The notes under the pieces are model-generated. The model was not told the origin of the DNA. It was given only the letters and a program-made list of their open reading frames with translations, and made no database searches. The translations under genes and the position numbers were made by a program. A stretch of 64,000 nt of DNA from contig JAYKXP010000036.1 in assembly GCA_037176845.1 (NCBI GenBank), forward strand, positions 62,001 through 126,000. Direction: 5' to 3'. Below are positions 35,645 through 48,116 of the stretch, piece after piece. Positions within the stretch are counted from its first letter, which is position 1; each line of letters opens with the position of its first letter. Origin of the DNA: Paramarasmius palmivorus. Taxonomy: Eukaryota > Basidiomycota > Agaricomycetes > Agaricales > Marasmiaceae.

Positions 35645-36930
35645 TTAAGGTTTTGAGTTTTGAGTTGACTATTAGCCCTCTAGAGATTGATGTTAAGAGT
35701 ATCCTAGGACCAGATTCAGTATGGACATACCTCAGTAATGCTACCATCCAGCAACACAAGGCCTCTCATCGTAGCTACCATTTTATACTTGTTGAGCTTA
35801 GGATTGATAAGAACTCCTAATAGAGACAAAGAGACCTCCACTAGGTCTCCTAGCTGAAATAGTCGAGGGGAACATTTTTGGGCTCTGATATGGGAATTAG
35901 CCTTCTATATAGATATCTAAGACATCCACTTACTTGAATTCACCATTGTCTAACTTGGTTAGATAGTAATAGGGGGTTTGGTTTTCGGAGATATGACAAT
36001 AATTGTCTCCTCCGATAGCCTTAAGATGTCCTTTGGGATCAACATCTTCTCCAAAGGAAATAGGTGTTTCTCCATTTCTTCTGGCGAGAGATGAAGGGGT
36101 AAAGTATCTGTTGGACACTTGTATGGCTCCTTGTTCCCGGAAGGTTGTAGCAATATTGTGGCTTTCTAGGTTTGCAGGGCCCACATAACGACCAATCATA
36201 GAGTCCACAATCTCCAAAGCCTGTATGGCTTCTTGGAAGGAGCTATCACCAAGACCTGCCACTACAATCTTCTGACCTAAATGCTTGGCTTTGGTGTTTC
36301 TGCTATTGGTTAACCAATTTTGAGAAATCCCCAAAATTAAATAGACTTTTACCTGCCTAGAGGCTTTTCTACAGGCGGCATTTCCTTGGCCACCAATACC
36401 CCTTGAAGACGAAAGACTAGCTCTTCAGGTTGACCATCATCGTAGGAAACCAAGCGATAAGCCTTTGGGGTTCCAGCCTCTACTATCTGGACATCGGATG
36501 GCCAGTATGCTGCCTAAGTAAAGGTAAACAATATTATAAATTGAATAATCCATTGAAGGCTTACCTGTGCAATCCCAGCTAACTGGGAATTCCCCGTAAC
36601 AGCACTTCTTTTATCCACAACTTTAGCAAGTAACTGTGCTGTTATATGGTATTTGAAGAGCATTTAATTACATTAATATGAAGTGATAGCTTACCTGCAG
36701 CATTAAAGTCATAGAAGGAAGAGTCCATTATGGTGGAGGTTAGAAAGAATCTAACAGTTGTATTGTAGCCTATGGGAAGCTTTTAATGTCATTAGTAGAT
36801 GATGGGGACCTCTGTAAATATTTCTTATCATTGATATCGTATCATATGGTCTTACCTTTTTGAGCAGTAACATAAGTTGAGATGCTTATATACTTTTAGA
36901 TTCCATAGATATCTTCAGGAACCTGACATC
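35645..36930 (-). CDS. Gene A of a divergent pair, unknown function
   Basis: Assembled from at least seven exons on the minus strand with good donors and acceptors. An exon reads ISTYVTAQKG and joins YNTTVRFFLTSTIMDSSFYD; later exons read LLAKVVDKRSAVTGNSQLAG, AAYWPSDVQIVEAGTPKAYR, TKAKHLGQKIVVAGLGDSSF and CSPRLFQLGDLVEVSLSLLG. The stop is at 35645-35647. The N-terminus is uncertain; an ATG at about 36930 is possible but its join is not clear. The pattern FQLGDLVEVS...MVATMRGLVLLDG is one I associate with multi-copy Agaricomycete hypotheticals. Beta-rich, short strands leave an OB-fold or other nucleic-acid-binding fold open as a guess. It is AT-rich, like gene B and the Rep-helicase. Confidence 0.6.
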
Positions 36931-37229
36931 TTGTTCCGGTCTATTTTACAGCTTTCAAAATCTCTTTCACTACTACCTTTACAGTTAAGGGAGATTAGAA
37001 AAGTGTAGTTTGGATACAATGATATAGTACATACAGTATTAGTTGTAACCTTTCAGCCAGCCAAAGTTATAGCATAAAGGTTAAACTGGTAGCTTTTAAG
37101 TCGCAGATTGCCCCGAGTTGCATAATGTTATCTAATGATACCTTATCCGATGTTAACGCACCTGAGGTAGGCTTGGCAGCAACTTAAAAGGCTTGAGAAG
37201 GTGATGGGCAACTTCATATCTTTTTCTCC
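36931..37229. promoter_or_regulatory. Shared divergent promoter region of genes A and B
   Basis: About 300 AT-rich bases separate the likely starts of gene A (minus) and gene B (plus). I see no clear TATA box or repeated operator. Confidence 0.4.
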
Positions 37230-40051
37230 ATGCCTCCCAAGTCCACCCGTAAACGTAGGGCTCCATCCCCTGCCAATTCAGAGTATGTGTATATTTCTAT
37301 CATTTAAAGCTCTACTAATAGTCAAGATATAGCTATTCACCTACCAAAAAGATTGCAACTAGCAGTGAATCGCAGTTTTCACCTCCAAGACCTCGGCCTC
37401 GTAGAATGTAAGTCTGTATCTATTATTACTCTATCTGGCTAATAGATAGCAGCGTCAAGCCTAGTGTCAAGAAACAGGAAGAAGAAGAAAAACCTCCAAG
37501 GTACCTAAGCTTCATTCAAACTGTTGCAGCCTTATACTGATTATCATATAGTGACGAAGAAGGGTCTGAACCTATTGAATGGCCGTCGTAAGTATACTTC
37601 TTTCAATTTTATTCTTATACTAATTGCCTCATAGTTCTGATGCAGAAGTGGTTAAGGATGAGCCTGATACAAGAACATTTGATGAAGTTATAGAGTAAGT
37701 ACAACACTTCTTTTATTAAATCCCTGTAGATTGAATATCACAGTGGTATACTTCTGTGGACTGAATGTCCCAGCATTTTCCTTTATAGTCTGATTGAATA
37801 TCAGGACTTATACATTTAATTAATTATTTACTGACCAATTTTCAGTGGAGTGTCAAAGAGCTCTTCTAAGATCAAGCCCAAGATTAACGACTCTAAAGAG
37901 AAAACTCCTGAACCTTCTCAACCCTTGACACCTCAAGCTACACCAAAGGGTAAATCCCCTAAGAAGATGGTAGTTGAAATGTAAGTCATAATTTAAATTA
38001 GCTATACGTTAATTAATATAGATTCTATAGTCCTGTAACACCAAAGAAGAAATCTCCTGTCAAGAAAGATCAAGCTTCTAGTCAGACTCCTAAAGAGTTA
38101 GTTAATACAACGCATTGCAATAATGGTTAAGGCTCATAAATTTTATAGGGTTAAGAAAGTTACAAATGCAATGGCCAAGTTGGTAGCAAAAACCCCTGAA
38201 GTAAAATCAAAGTGAGTAGTATCTTTATTGTTTACAGGTTTCTATTATCTGAAATATATGAAGAAACGTCAAATCAAAGGAGTTTATAGATGTATCTGAT
38301 GAAGATGAAGATATTGTAATGTTAGATCGGTAAGAGGCCTTCCATCCAATACTTCAAATGCTTATCGTATACTAGTAAATCTGCTGCTAAATCAAAAACT
38401 ACAGCCAAGAGCGAGTAAGTATCTGTTAACTGCTTTCAACTTGGCGTTGACCAAATTTCAGTCTTATGGCTCAAAAGCTTAACAAGAAATCGGTTACATC
38501 AAAGAATGCCAGCAAGTCAAAGTATATTCATTTTGTTTTAACTTATACTTCATTTCTAATTAAGTGATAGGAACTATACTCTGTTTGATGAAGAAGCACA
38601 AGAGGATGACATTGTAGAGCAGTCTGATGATGCTGCCTCTGTTCAGGAGGAGGGAGAAGAAATTGGAGATAATGATAGTGTTGCTGAGGAAGCGCAGGAT
38701 GATGAATATGTCAAAGATGGGTTTGTGGTATCTGATGAGGAGGTTGAGCAAGAGGATAGGGATGATGAGGATGAGAATGAGAATAAAGAAAATGAAGAGA
38801 TTCAGCCTATGTGAGTCCTATATATCTTATGTGACACTTTATTAAACCTGGAGTTAGGACATCAACAGAGGTTATGGCATCCAATCCAGCTATTGTTAAC
38901 GGAATCCTGGATGTTGAGTTTCAATCTGAGGAAGAGCAAGAGATCTACAATGAACTTGGCACTAATGTTCTGCCTTCCAAGTAAGTACTTCTACAATCTA
39001 TAGATTGCAGATACTAATTGATCATCAGAGTCTGTGTTATGGTTCCAAATGTAGCTACCAATGGAGAAAGGCCCTACATCTATTATGTAGACTACTCTCA
39101 AGTGAGAAGGAGCTTGCCAAATGATATCGCCAGAGGGTAACTATCCATATTACCCATATATAGAAGTCTAACTAACTATTTATTAGACAACTACGCAAAG
39201 CTCTGGAATTCACTTCCTTTGACTATTACCGAAATTTAGGAAACTGTTCTACAGATCGTTATCATTGGCTTCAAGACATTGCTCATATCAAATCCACCTC
39301 CTTGGGCAGACCAGTTCCAGCAGTCTTCCTTCATACGGGCATAGTTCTCAACTCCCATCTGCAAGATGTCTACAATCCCAATGCTAAATACAGCGATAGC
39401 TTTTGCAAGAAGATCGCCACTAGGCCTTTCCAACAGGCCTATCGATTGGAAGAGGCTGCATTGGGAGAAATGTTGGGTGAAAATGTATTCCATGGATCTA
39501 TCTCTGGTGAAGGTGGTCTGTTGTTTCAGACAAAAAAATTCAAGTGGAATAAAAGTCCTCGTATGTGAGATTCTTTTCAAGCTTTGAGTATCACTTATAG
39601 TCTATATAGCCCGCTTTGGAGGCTCTGCATTTGATCCACCAATGAAAAGTACAAACTCATCTGATAAGGCTCTTACTACAGCCTTTCCTGGATACTTGCT
39701 TTATAATGATGAAGGTTAGTGCAAAGCTTGGTTTAATTTTTTTTACTTACATATTTTACAGTACCAATTTATGATGGCCGATCAGATCCAAAGAAGAGCC
39801 AATCTGGATTTGTTGCTAGAGCTGGCAAATTCCTTACTTTAAACAAACTACCCAAGTTAACTAAAGAGGTAGAGACCGATTCTTTGGTTACTGTTGGATA
39901 TACCGTATCCCGTTTCGCTAAAATCACTAGCACATCTTCTTTCTCCAATGGAACTACCTATCCTTCAGTATTTTTTAATATTTTATTTGTCATTCTTTTA
40001 GCCAATCCTCCCAGAGCACAAACTTCTGGGTCTTCTAAAACTAGGAAGTAG
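37230..40051 (+). CDS. Gene B of a divergent pair, charged nuclear-type protein with many micro-exons
   Basis: Starts MPPKSTRKRRAPSPANS at 37230 and stops at TAG 40049-40051. About fifteen to twenty small exons are separated by 40-60-nt introns; the first eight introns I placed are all in phase 2. The N-terminal half is basic and Ser/Pro-rich (KSPKKMVVEIPVTPKKKSP). A strongly acidic segment follows around 38580-38810 (QEDDIVEQSDDA, EVEQEDRDDEDENENKENEE). The C-terminal 330 residues look globular: PYIYYVDYSQVRRSLPND, FTSFDYYRNLGNCSTDRYHW, AYRLEEAALGEMLGE, LVTVGYTVSRFAK. The hairpin cluster at 37724-37808 lies in its fifth intron. Function unknown; DNA or chromatin binding is plausible from charge alone. 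Confidence 0.65.
37724..37808. repeat. Hairpin cluster 2 (three stems, constant TGAAT loop), intronic
   Basis: Hairpin 4 is 37724-37743 (CTGT with ACAG, inner GAT/ATC). Hairpin 5 is 37754-37773 (CTG with CAG, inner GAC/GTC). Hairpin 6 is 37787-37808 (AGTCT with AGGACT, one bulged G, inner GAT/ATC). The cluster aligns with cluster 1 at 29717-29810, including the T/A-rich tail after the third hairpin, but the stems have different sequences. Confidence 0.75.
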
Positions 40052-40331
40052 AATTTCTCAGTTTAAATTTTTCATATATTTTGTTTTATATCCTGCTCTA
40101 TTCAACTAGCCCTTATATCTAGGTTTAGAACTTTCAACAAGTATCTTTGTATTCAACTATATCGCCTAGTTATACAATTAATGTTTGCTCAACCAAATCA
40201 ATTGTCGCAGAGTCACATGATTCTCAAAATGGTGGCTTGTAAATAAAGTTTAAGTTTTACAACGGCAAACTCCGTAAATTTATATAAGGTTCACAAATCA
40301 AAACACGGGTTTCTTCTGCACTTCCATTATC
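40052..40331 (+). promoter_or_regulatory. Promoter region of the Rep-helicase gene
   Basis: 280 AT-rich bases between gene B and the ATG at 40332. TATATAAGG at 40281-40289 is a good TATA box about 43-50 bases before the start codon. Confidence 0.45.
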
Positions 40332-43300
40332 ATGGGCAAGCTTTTACTCTGCACTTTGCTACTACCACTGTTTTTCATAGTATCCACTTACACCAATCAA
40401 CTAAAGCGACCTCCAGCTTGTAAGTTTAATATTTTTCAAAGTTTACTTTTCTTATTGACTGACATATAGTAGATTTGAACTCAAGTCTCTTGAGTAAAAC
40501 CAATGACATTTCACAGTATATATACTGTGAAGGCTCACTAGAGCTATTTGATAATCAATTTATAAATCTCCAGCATCATAGTTGTTGTGATATTCAATCT
40601 CAATCTTTAACTACTATCCAAAGTAGTAACAATGTTTATTCTACACTATCTCCATTGAATAACTATGATGCTAAGGTTAAGCTTCTCATAAAGAGTAAAA
40701 ATATGGGATATTATCTTGTAAAGAGCGGTTTTGATTTAAGCAATCGTCTGGTAATTAAAATTTCACGTCTATTACTCAACAGTATGGCAAAGATTATAGA
40801 TATAGTCAATCAATCTATACTCTGGTATTCAGATCTTCAACAAAATATTGAATTCCAAGTCAGATTATGTAGCATTAAAGCTTGTCAAGGATTTACCCGT
40901 AAAGCTGACTGGAAAGTCATGTATTTGAAAGTAGCAATTAAATACCAAAGATTAAAATTGAAGTCTATTTATGAATATATTTATGGCTATATATCTCTAC
41001 AAAGCACTAGATCATTTAGCAGGCAACAAAAAGGTAAATTAGTTAATTGCTCTATCTCACGTCTACAGCCACATCAAGAAACCAATACTGTTCATCAACC
41101 TAGAAAGCTTCATCAATCTCCTGTTGGCGGTCATGCTAGTCCTAATATTCCATTTGAAGCATTTAAAGAATTTATTGTTCATACACCTTTAGAATATAAT
41201 ATAGAAGAAAGTGTGAAGTATCAGTATAAGTTTCAAAGTTATATACCTTTTGACACTGACGTTTTAACTTCACCTTGTTCTAATGGGACTTTGATAGCTA
41301 AGATACCTGTATTACATATGACTACATTTATAAAAACAGTCACACATATGCGTGAAATAGCAAAACTACATGGAATGGCTAAGCGTAGAGCAACAATAGA
41401 TAATATTAAAGAATATTTAGCTTTACATAACTGTGAAGAATCATCTTGTCCAGCATATATATCATTGTTCTCTTATACTCTAGAGCGACAAAGAAAATAT
41501 TATGAGAAGTGTAAAGAGATAAATGATACTTTAGATTCTAATATACCGTTTCCTCCTTTACCATTGGATACTCAAACTGCTGATACTATTATAAAGAAAG
41601 CATGTGGGCGTATGTCATTGGATAGTATTGAAGAAGCAGGCTGTGGTGTATGCGGCCTTTTAACTCCTAAAAAATATCTATCTCGATTAAGTGCTATGAA
41701 GAGACACTTTTCCTTATTACAAAGTGATGCAGTAACAAGATTAGAGCGCACTTGTAGTTCAGACCCTATTTGTGAAATTCAAGGGCCTGTTATAGAGGAA
41801 GACTGTAAACTGATATGTGATAGTTGTCGTAGCTCTCTGAGATCAAATAAAATACCGCAAATGGCTTTAAGTAAAGGGCTGTGGTTAGGTAAAGTGCCCA
41901 AGGAACTTAGTGATCTAAGGTACATGGAAAGACTTCTAATAGCCAAAGTACGAGGCTCTTGCTGTTTTGTCAAGTTATCAACTGGAAGAAGAAAGATGAA
42001 AGCAAATATCATTACATTTGAATCGCCTACCGCAAAGGTTTATCAAAAACTACCTCCTCCACGAGAAGACTTGGATGAGGTACTAGCTATATTATTTACT
42101 GGTCCAACTGAGCCAACTATTAGAGATTTCCGAAGAACACCTTTCTTGATCAGACGTAATAATGTTAAACGAGCACTTCAATGGTTGATCCTCAATCATC
42201 CAAGCTATGCAGATGTAGATATATCTGAGGAGAATCTAGCATCTTATGATGAAAATTCTCCGCCTTGTTCTGTGCAATATAAAAAGTCTGAGAGCAATAA
42301 AACATCAGAGTCATTAGCAGTGCATGATATGGAAGAAGAAGATGGAATATGCGAAGGTGAATGTGCATTCTCTGTACATGGATTAACAGGACAAAATCTT
42401 GATGATCTTACTGTTGATAAGCTTAAAGGAAGGGCTTTAGAGCATTTGGATCAAGGTAATAAAGTATTAGCAGTGGGACATGGAGATGTACCATTGTCTT
42501 TATGGAATAATCCAACTTTGTATACTGAAATGTTTCCATGGCTATTTCCATATGGATTAGGAGGGATTGGTACTAGTTTTCTTTCACATGCTTCACACAT
42601 TAAATATTTATTAATGTATCATGATAAAAGATTTCAAAGAGATATACACTTTCCCTTTGTGGCTTTTAGCTTGACACAGATGAATAACTCCCGCACAGGA
42701 GCATGGCTCTTGACTAATAAGAAAATATTTCCTAGAGTAGCAGATAGAATCTTGAATTTGAATCAGGATGTTTTAAAATCTCTAGCATCACGTTTAGCTA
42801 AAGGTGAACATATAACATCTAAAACACCAGCTGAAGAGGAGTGTTATAAAGTAATTAAAGATCTTGATCATGTTGCAAGCCATGTTCAAGGTTCTACAAC
42901 TTCTAAGAAATATATGCGAAATGAGATCTGGTCATTAATTGCTCATCAAGGTGCCCCGTCATGGTATATTACACTATCACCTGCAGATGAGAGACATCCA
43001 ATTTGCTTATATTGGGCTGGTTCTGAAGAACCATTTAGACCGGAAATACCCATAAAAGATGATGATCGGATGCGAAGAATATGCAGCAATCCTGTAGCAG
43101 CAGCAAGATTTTTTCACTTCATGGTTACTACTTTTGTTGAAGATGTTTTAGGAGCTAAAGGTGGACATCGTGGTCTCTTTGGTGATCATGCTGCTCACTA
43201 TGGTACTGTTGAACAGCAGGGCAGACTTACGCTACACTTACATTTGTTGCTTTGGATTAAGAATGCTGTAAATCCCCAAGAAATGAGAGATAAAATTTTA

Positions 43301-46300
43301 GATCCTAATTCTGAATGGCTTCAAAAAATAGTACAATATTTGGAAAGTGTACACTGTGGAGAATATCTAACAGGTAGTCATGAAGAAGTTAAAACTAAAA
43401 TTGCTATAGACTCTAAATCACCAGACTATAGAAATCCTGTGGAAACCCTTCCTGTAATATCACCTAAATTCTGTGTTAAACATAAGAGCAATTCAAATCA
43501 AGACTGTAGAACTTGTCTGGAATATAACAACTGGCTTGATTCTTATAAATATACTGTTGATGATCTCCTTTTAAAGTCCAATGTTCATGATTGTGATAGA
43601 AACATTAGGAAGGATGGGGAGGTTAAGTTAAATCATTTATATAAGGGCTGTAAAGATAATAAATGGGGAACATGCAAAGCAAGATTTCCCCGGACTCTAT
43701 ACAAAACAACACAAGTAGATCCAGTTACTGGAGGGATATATTTAAAGAAGGGAGAGCCTATGTTAAATACATTTAGTCCTCCAATGACTTATCTTTTTAG
43801 ATGTAATACAGACGTCACAAATCTATCATCAGGTACTGCAATTAAAGCGGTTGTACTATATGTATCAGATTATATTACTAAATCATCTTTGAAAACTCAT
43901 GTAATCTTTGATTCTATTAGGAATATATTTGCAAAGAACACAGAGCTAATTCAGGGAGATTTAAAAGCAGCGCAAAAGGGAAGGAGTTTGATGCAAAAAA
44001 TTGTAAATCTGTTAACAACAAAGATGGAAATTGGAGCACCCATGATTTGCATGTATCTTTTAGGTAATCCTGATCACTATACTGACCATGTATTTAAACC
44101 ATGCTACTGGCAATCATATATCACAGAAGCAAGACAGTACTGGCATAAGGATGATAAATTGGAACCTACTCAAAAGATTACTATCTTAAAACAAAGAGGG
44201 AAGCTTACTAGCTATTCTCCAGTTGATGATTATATTTATAGACCTATTGAATTGGAAGACATGTGTTTATATGACTTTATTAGATTAACAGAAAGGGTCT
44301 CCAAAAATGTAGCTCAAAAAAGAAAGACTCCAAGTAAAAATGATACTTACAATGAAGAATCTGATGGTCCCAATGATGATATTATATTGAATGAGCTTAG
44401 AGAAGAGGAAGATACTGGATATCTTAGTGAACATGAATATGACCAGGAACATACTGCTATCAAAGATAGCACAAACTTAAAAGCTAACTATCATTGGTTT
44501 ACAGAAGGACATCCCTTTATATCAAGCCACGTTCTAAAAGTTAATAGTGATGACCCTAAGATTGTTGTTAATTTTGTAGGTGCTACTTTACCTAGAAGAG
44601 ATGCAGGTGACAGAGATTATTATTGTTCATCTATGTTAGCATTATTCAAGCCTTGGCGTTCAGGAAAGTGCCTGAAAATTGATCAGCAGAGCTGGCCTGA
44701 GGCCTTTGAAGGTTATACATTTACTAAAAGAGACATTAAGCTAATGGAAAACTTTAATATAAGATATGAATGTTTAGATGCTCGTGATGATTATAGAGCT
44801 CAATTAAAGGCTGGAAACAATGTAATGAAGGATTTTGCAATTGATAGACAGTGGCTAGAAGAAGGTATTGATGAGCATGAAAATGAGGTAGATAACCTGG
44901 AAAATAATCCAGATGGAACTGGAGACGAAGATTTAGACTGCATTATTGCTGAAAATGATATTGTTCCGACAGACAATTACATCAGGAAAATGCAAAGAGC
45001 TGAACAAGTCAGACAACTATTAGAAGATTTAGGCTGGCATATACCTGTTAAAAAGAAATCTGTTGAACCAATTCCAAGTGATAGAGGTATTGATACTGAG
45101 ATATCAAACAGCCGGTGGAAGCAGACAGTATTGCAAGCAAAACAAGATTATATCAATGAAAAGATGAATCAATCAGGTCAGGATAAGGTAATATCAAAGA
45201 CAGGAGCAACTGATATTGTGAAAGTAGTTGATAAGAGATATCTAGAACGAGCATTGCATGAACCAGGTGAACATCAAGATTTTATTCAACTATGCAGAGA
45301 AAAATTTTCATTGAATGAAGAACAAGACAGAGCATTTAGTATTATAGCAAATCATGCAGCTAGTAAACTGTCAGGTCAATTAAAGATGTATATTGGTGGA
45401 ATGGGGGGAACTGGAAAATCTCAGGTATTAAAAGCTCTCAAGCATTTCTTTGAGTTAAGAAAGGAAGCTTACAGAATTATTATTGTAGCACCTACTGGTA
45501 AAGCAGCTGCACTGCTAGGTGGCTCCACATATCACTCTGTTCTAAGCTTGACTGAAAACACTAGTCTCAAGACCCTACCCCAAGTACGAGAACGATTAAG
45601 AGGTGTTGATTATATGTTTATTGATGAAATATCAATGGTATCATGTTGGGAATTCTATGAAATCAGCAAAAGGCTTTGCCAAGCTAGGACGGCACCTCAT
45701 ACAGAATTTGGGGGAATGAACATGATATTTGCTGGTGATTTTGCACAGCTTCCTCCTGTAATGGGAGGTGGAAAATATGCTTTATATAGTGAGGATGTTG
45801 GACTAACAATGAATGCACATGCATCAAAGAAAATACAAGAAGCAACTATAGGCAAAGCATTATGGCAAACAATAACAACAGTAGTTATCTTGCGTCAGAA
45901 TATGAGACTCAGTATATCTACAAATGAGGATAAAAAGCTTAGAACTGCTTTAGAGAACATGAGATATAAAGCATGTACACAAAATGATATTGCTTTTCTA
46001 AATACTAAGGTAGCAGCAAAACGCAGAGGATTAGGAAGGCCCTCTATATGCCATAAATCTTTTCGCAATGTCTCCATTATAACAGGATTAAATGCTCATA
46101 AAGATAAAATCAATAAAATAGGATCAGAACGATTTGCACTAGAAAATAATCGGAAGTTAACTCACTTCTACTCAGATGATGTATTGAAACCGCTAACTGA
46201 CAATGCTAAAAGTAAAAGAAAGAAAAAGCTGCATGCTGCAACAGTAATGTCGGATGAATTACAAAAGGTAATTTGGAATTGTCCTGATAGTGCATCTGAT

Positions 46301-48076
46301 GAGCATCTATCTGGAAAGCTATCTTTATGTTTTGGAATGCCTGTAATCTTACGATCTAATACTGCCACTGAAATATGTATCACTAAAGGACAGGAAGCTA
46401 CAGTCTATGACTGGAAAGCAGGAAGGGGCTCACGTGGCCAATTAACTTTGCATACACTATTTGTAAAATTGACTGATCCTCCTCATGATATACAAATACC
46501 TGGACTGCCAGATAATGTTATTCCACTAGTTCCTAACACATCTACACTATTCATAACATTACCAAATGATGAAGAAGTTCATGTATCAAGAACCCAGATT
46601 GAGATTTTACCATGTTTTGCAATGACTGACTATGCTTCACAGGGGACAACAAGAAGATATAATGTTGTAGATTTAATGTATTGTAGAAGCTTTCATGCTT
46701 ACTATACTGCACTGTCTCGTAGTGCATCTGCTGCAGGAACACTTATTTTAAGAAGCTTTCACCCTCATAAGATTACTGGTGGTGCACCACGATCATTAAA
46801 GCGAGAATATAGAGAACTAGAAATCCTTGATGATATAACTAGACTAAGATATATTGGAGAGATGGATAAAAGTGTACATGGTGCATCTCGTATTGAAGTA
46901 ATTAAAGCCTTTCGTAAATGGAAAGGAGAACAGTACAAACCACCATTTATGCCCAAAATACTACAATGGAACTCTTCAGATCCTTATCAAGAACTAGATG
47001 TTGATAGAATTGAGGAATGGCATATTGTAAACTATAAGAAGCCTGAGTCTACAAAAGAGAGAACTCTAACACAATCTGTGATCCAACAAAGATTAAAGCC
47101 TGTAGAAAGTAGTGTTCCAGTTCAATTCCTTTCAGATTCACAACAGACCTTAGTTAATGATGAGACCCCATTAAAAAGAAAGAGGCTTGATGATGCTAAT
47201 AGTGAGGATGATGATGATAGACTAGTCAAACGCTCTTGTATTGACTCTATTTCATCAAGAGCATTTAATAATCGAATGGGACCTATATGGAGTAATAACA
47301 GCTGTGCTTATGATACTGTAGTATCAATTCTATACACTATCTGGGCCTCTGATCCTGATAGATGGGATAGTTATATGAACTCTACACAATCTGACATTCT
47401 AACAGAATTATCACAAGAGTTTGAAAAGGTTAGAACTGGACACACTACTTTGGAACAGGCCCGAGATAGCATGAGGGCAACTTTAGATGCATGTTATCCT
47501 CTTCGGAGATTACGATGGGGTGAATATGCTTCAGTGCCTGTAGTATTAGATGCTTTACTAAGCTCTGATACTAGAAACTATATTGAAAATACAGTAACAT
47601 GTCCAAATAATCATACATGTAATAATGCTGTTCAACAATGTAAATCACCTGTACTAGAGATGGTTGGAGCCACAGAGTATGGATCTATATCAGAATGGCT
47701 ATTAAACGGTTCTATTGAATTGGCTCAGAAATGTAGCAATTGTAACACAAATCTAAGATCATTTCACTGCTTCATTAAGCCTCCAGAACTATTTACTTGC
47801 CATTTCACATTGCCTAGAACACAGCATAATACGTTTTACATTGATAAAACTGTATATGTAGAAAACATACAATATGAACTGAGAGGAGTTATATACTTTG
47901 GTAATGAACATTATGTTGCCAGAATTATTGAATCAGATGGATCAGTATTTGGGCATGATGGTATGGGTGAGATGGGATCACAACTTTTATATAGTGGTAA
48001 TTTAAATAGAACTAATCTAAACTTAATGAAGTTCAAGGATAAGAAAGCATATGGGGCAGTATATGTTAAATCTTGA
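40332..48076 (+). CDS. Helitron-type Rep-helicase with hydrophobic N-terminal exon and USP-like C-terminal domain
   Basis: Exon 1 (40332-40419, MGKLLLCTLLLPLFFIVSTY...) is joined by a 50-nt intron in frame to a 7.6-kb exon (40470-48076), for about 2,564 residues. Domain order: hydrophobic leader 4-19; unknown region to about 415; a Cys-rich segment of the DUF6570 type (CGVCG at 421-425, then CDSCRSSL); Rep nuclease with HUH pair (LHLHLLLW, His 952 and 954) and tyrosines in YVSDY (1160, 1164); PIF1-family SF1 helicase with Walker A GGMGGTGKS (1672-1680), DEIS (about 1748), GDFAQLPP, LRQNMR and ALSRS; then a 300-residue C-terminal domain with NNSCAYDT (Cys 2308) and FGNEHYVARI (His 2510), plus two Cys clusters, resembling the ubiquitin-specific protease Cys and His boxes. 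Rolling-circle transposition is the family role. The frame is uninterrupted, so the element may be functional. Confidence 0.88.
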
Positions 48077-48098
48077 TTTCTTTCGAATTCGTGCCTGA

Positions 48099-48116
48099 CT
48101 GCACCCTTGGGTGCAG
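48099..48116 (+). repeat. 3'-end hairpin of the insertion
   Basis: CTGCACCC and GGGTGCAG form a perfect 8-bp stem around TT, 15 bases before the right edge of the insertion and just after the Rep-helicase stop codon. Helitrons end with such a hairpin followed by a short tail; here the tail ends CCCAAG rather than CTAG. Confidence 0.75.

Noticed and set aside
41779..42012. Minus-strand open frames within the Rep-helicase gene
   Set aside because: They are shadows of a continuous 7.6-kb coding exon with full domain support.
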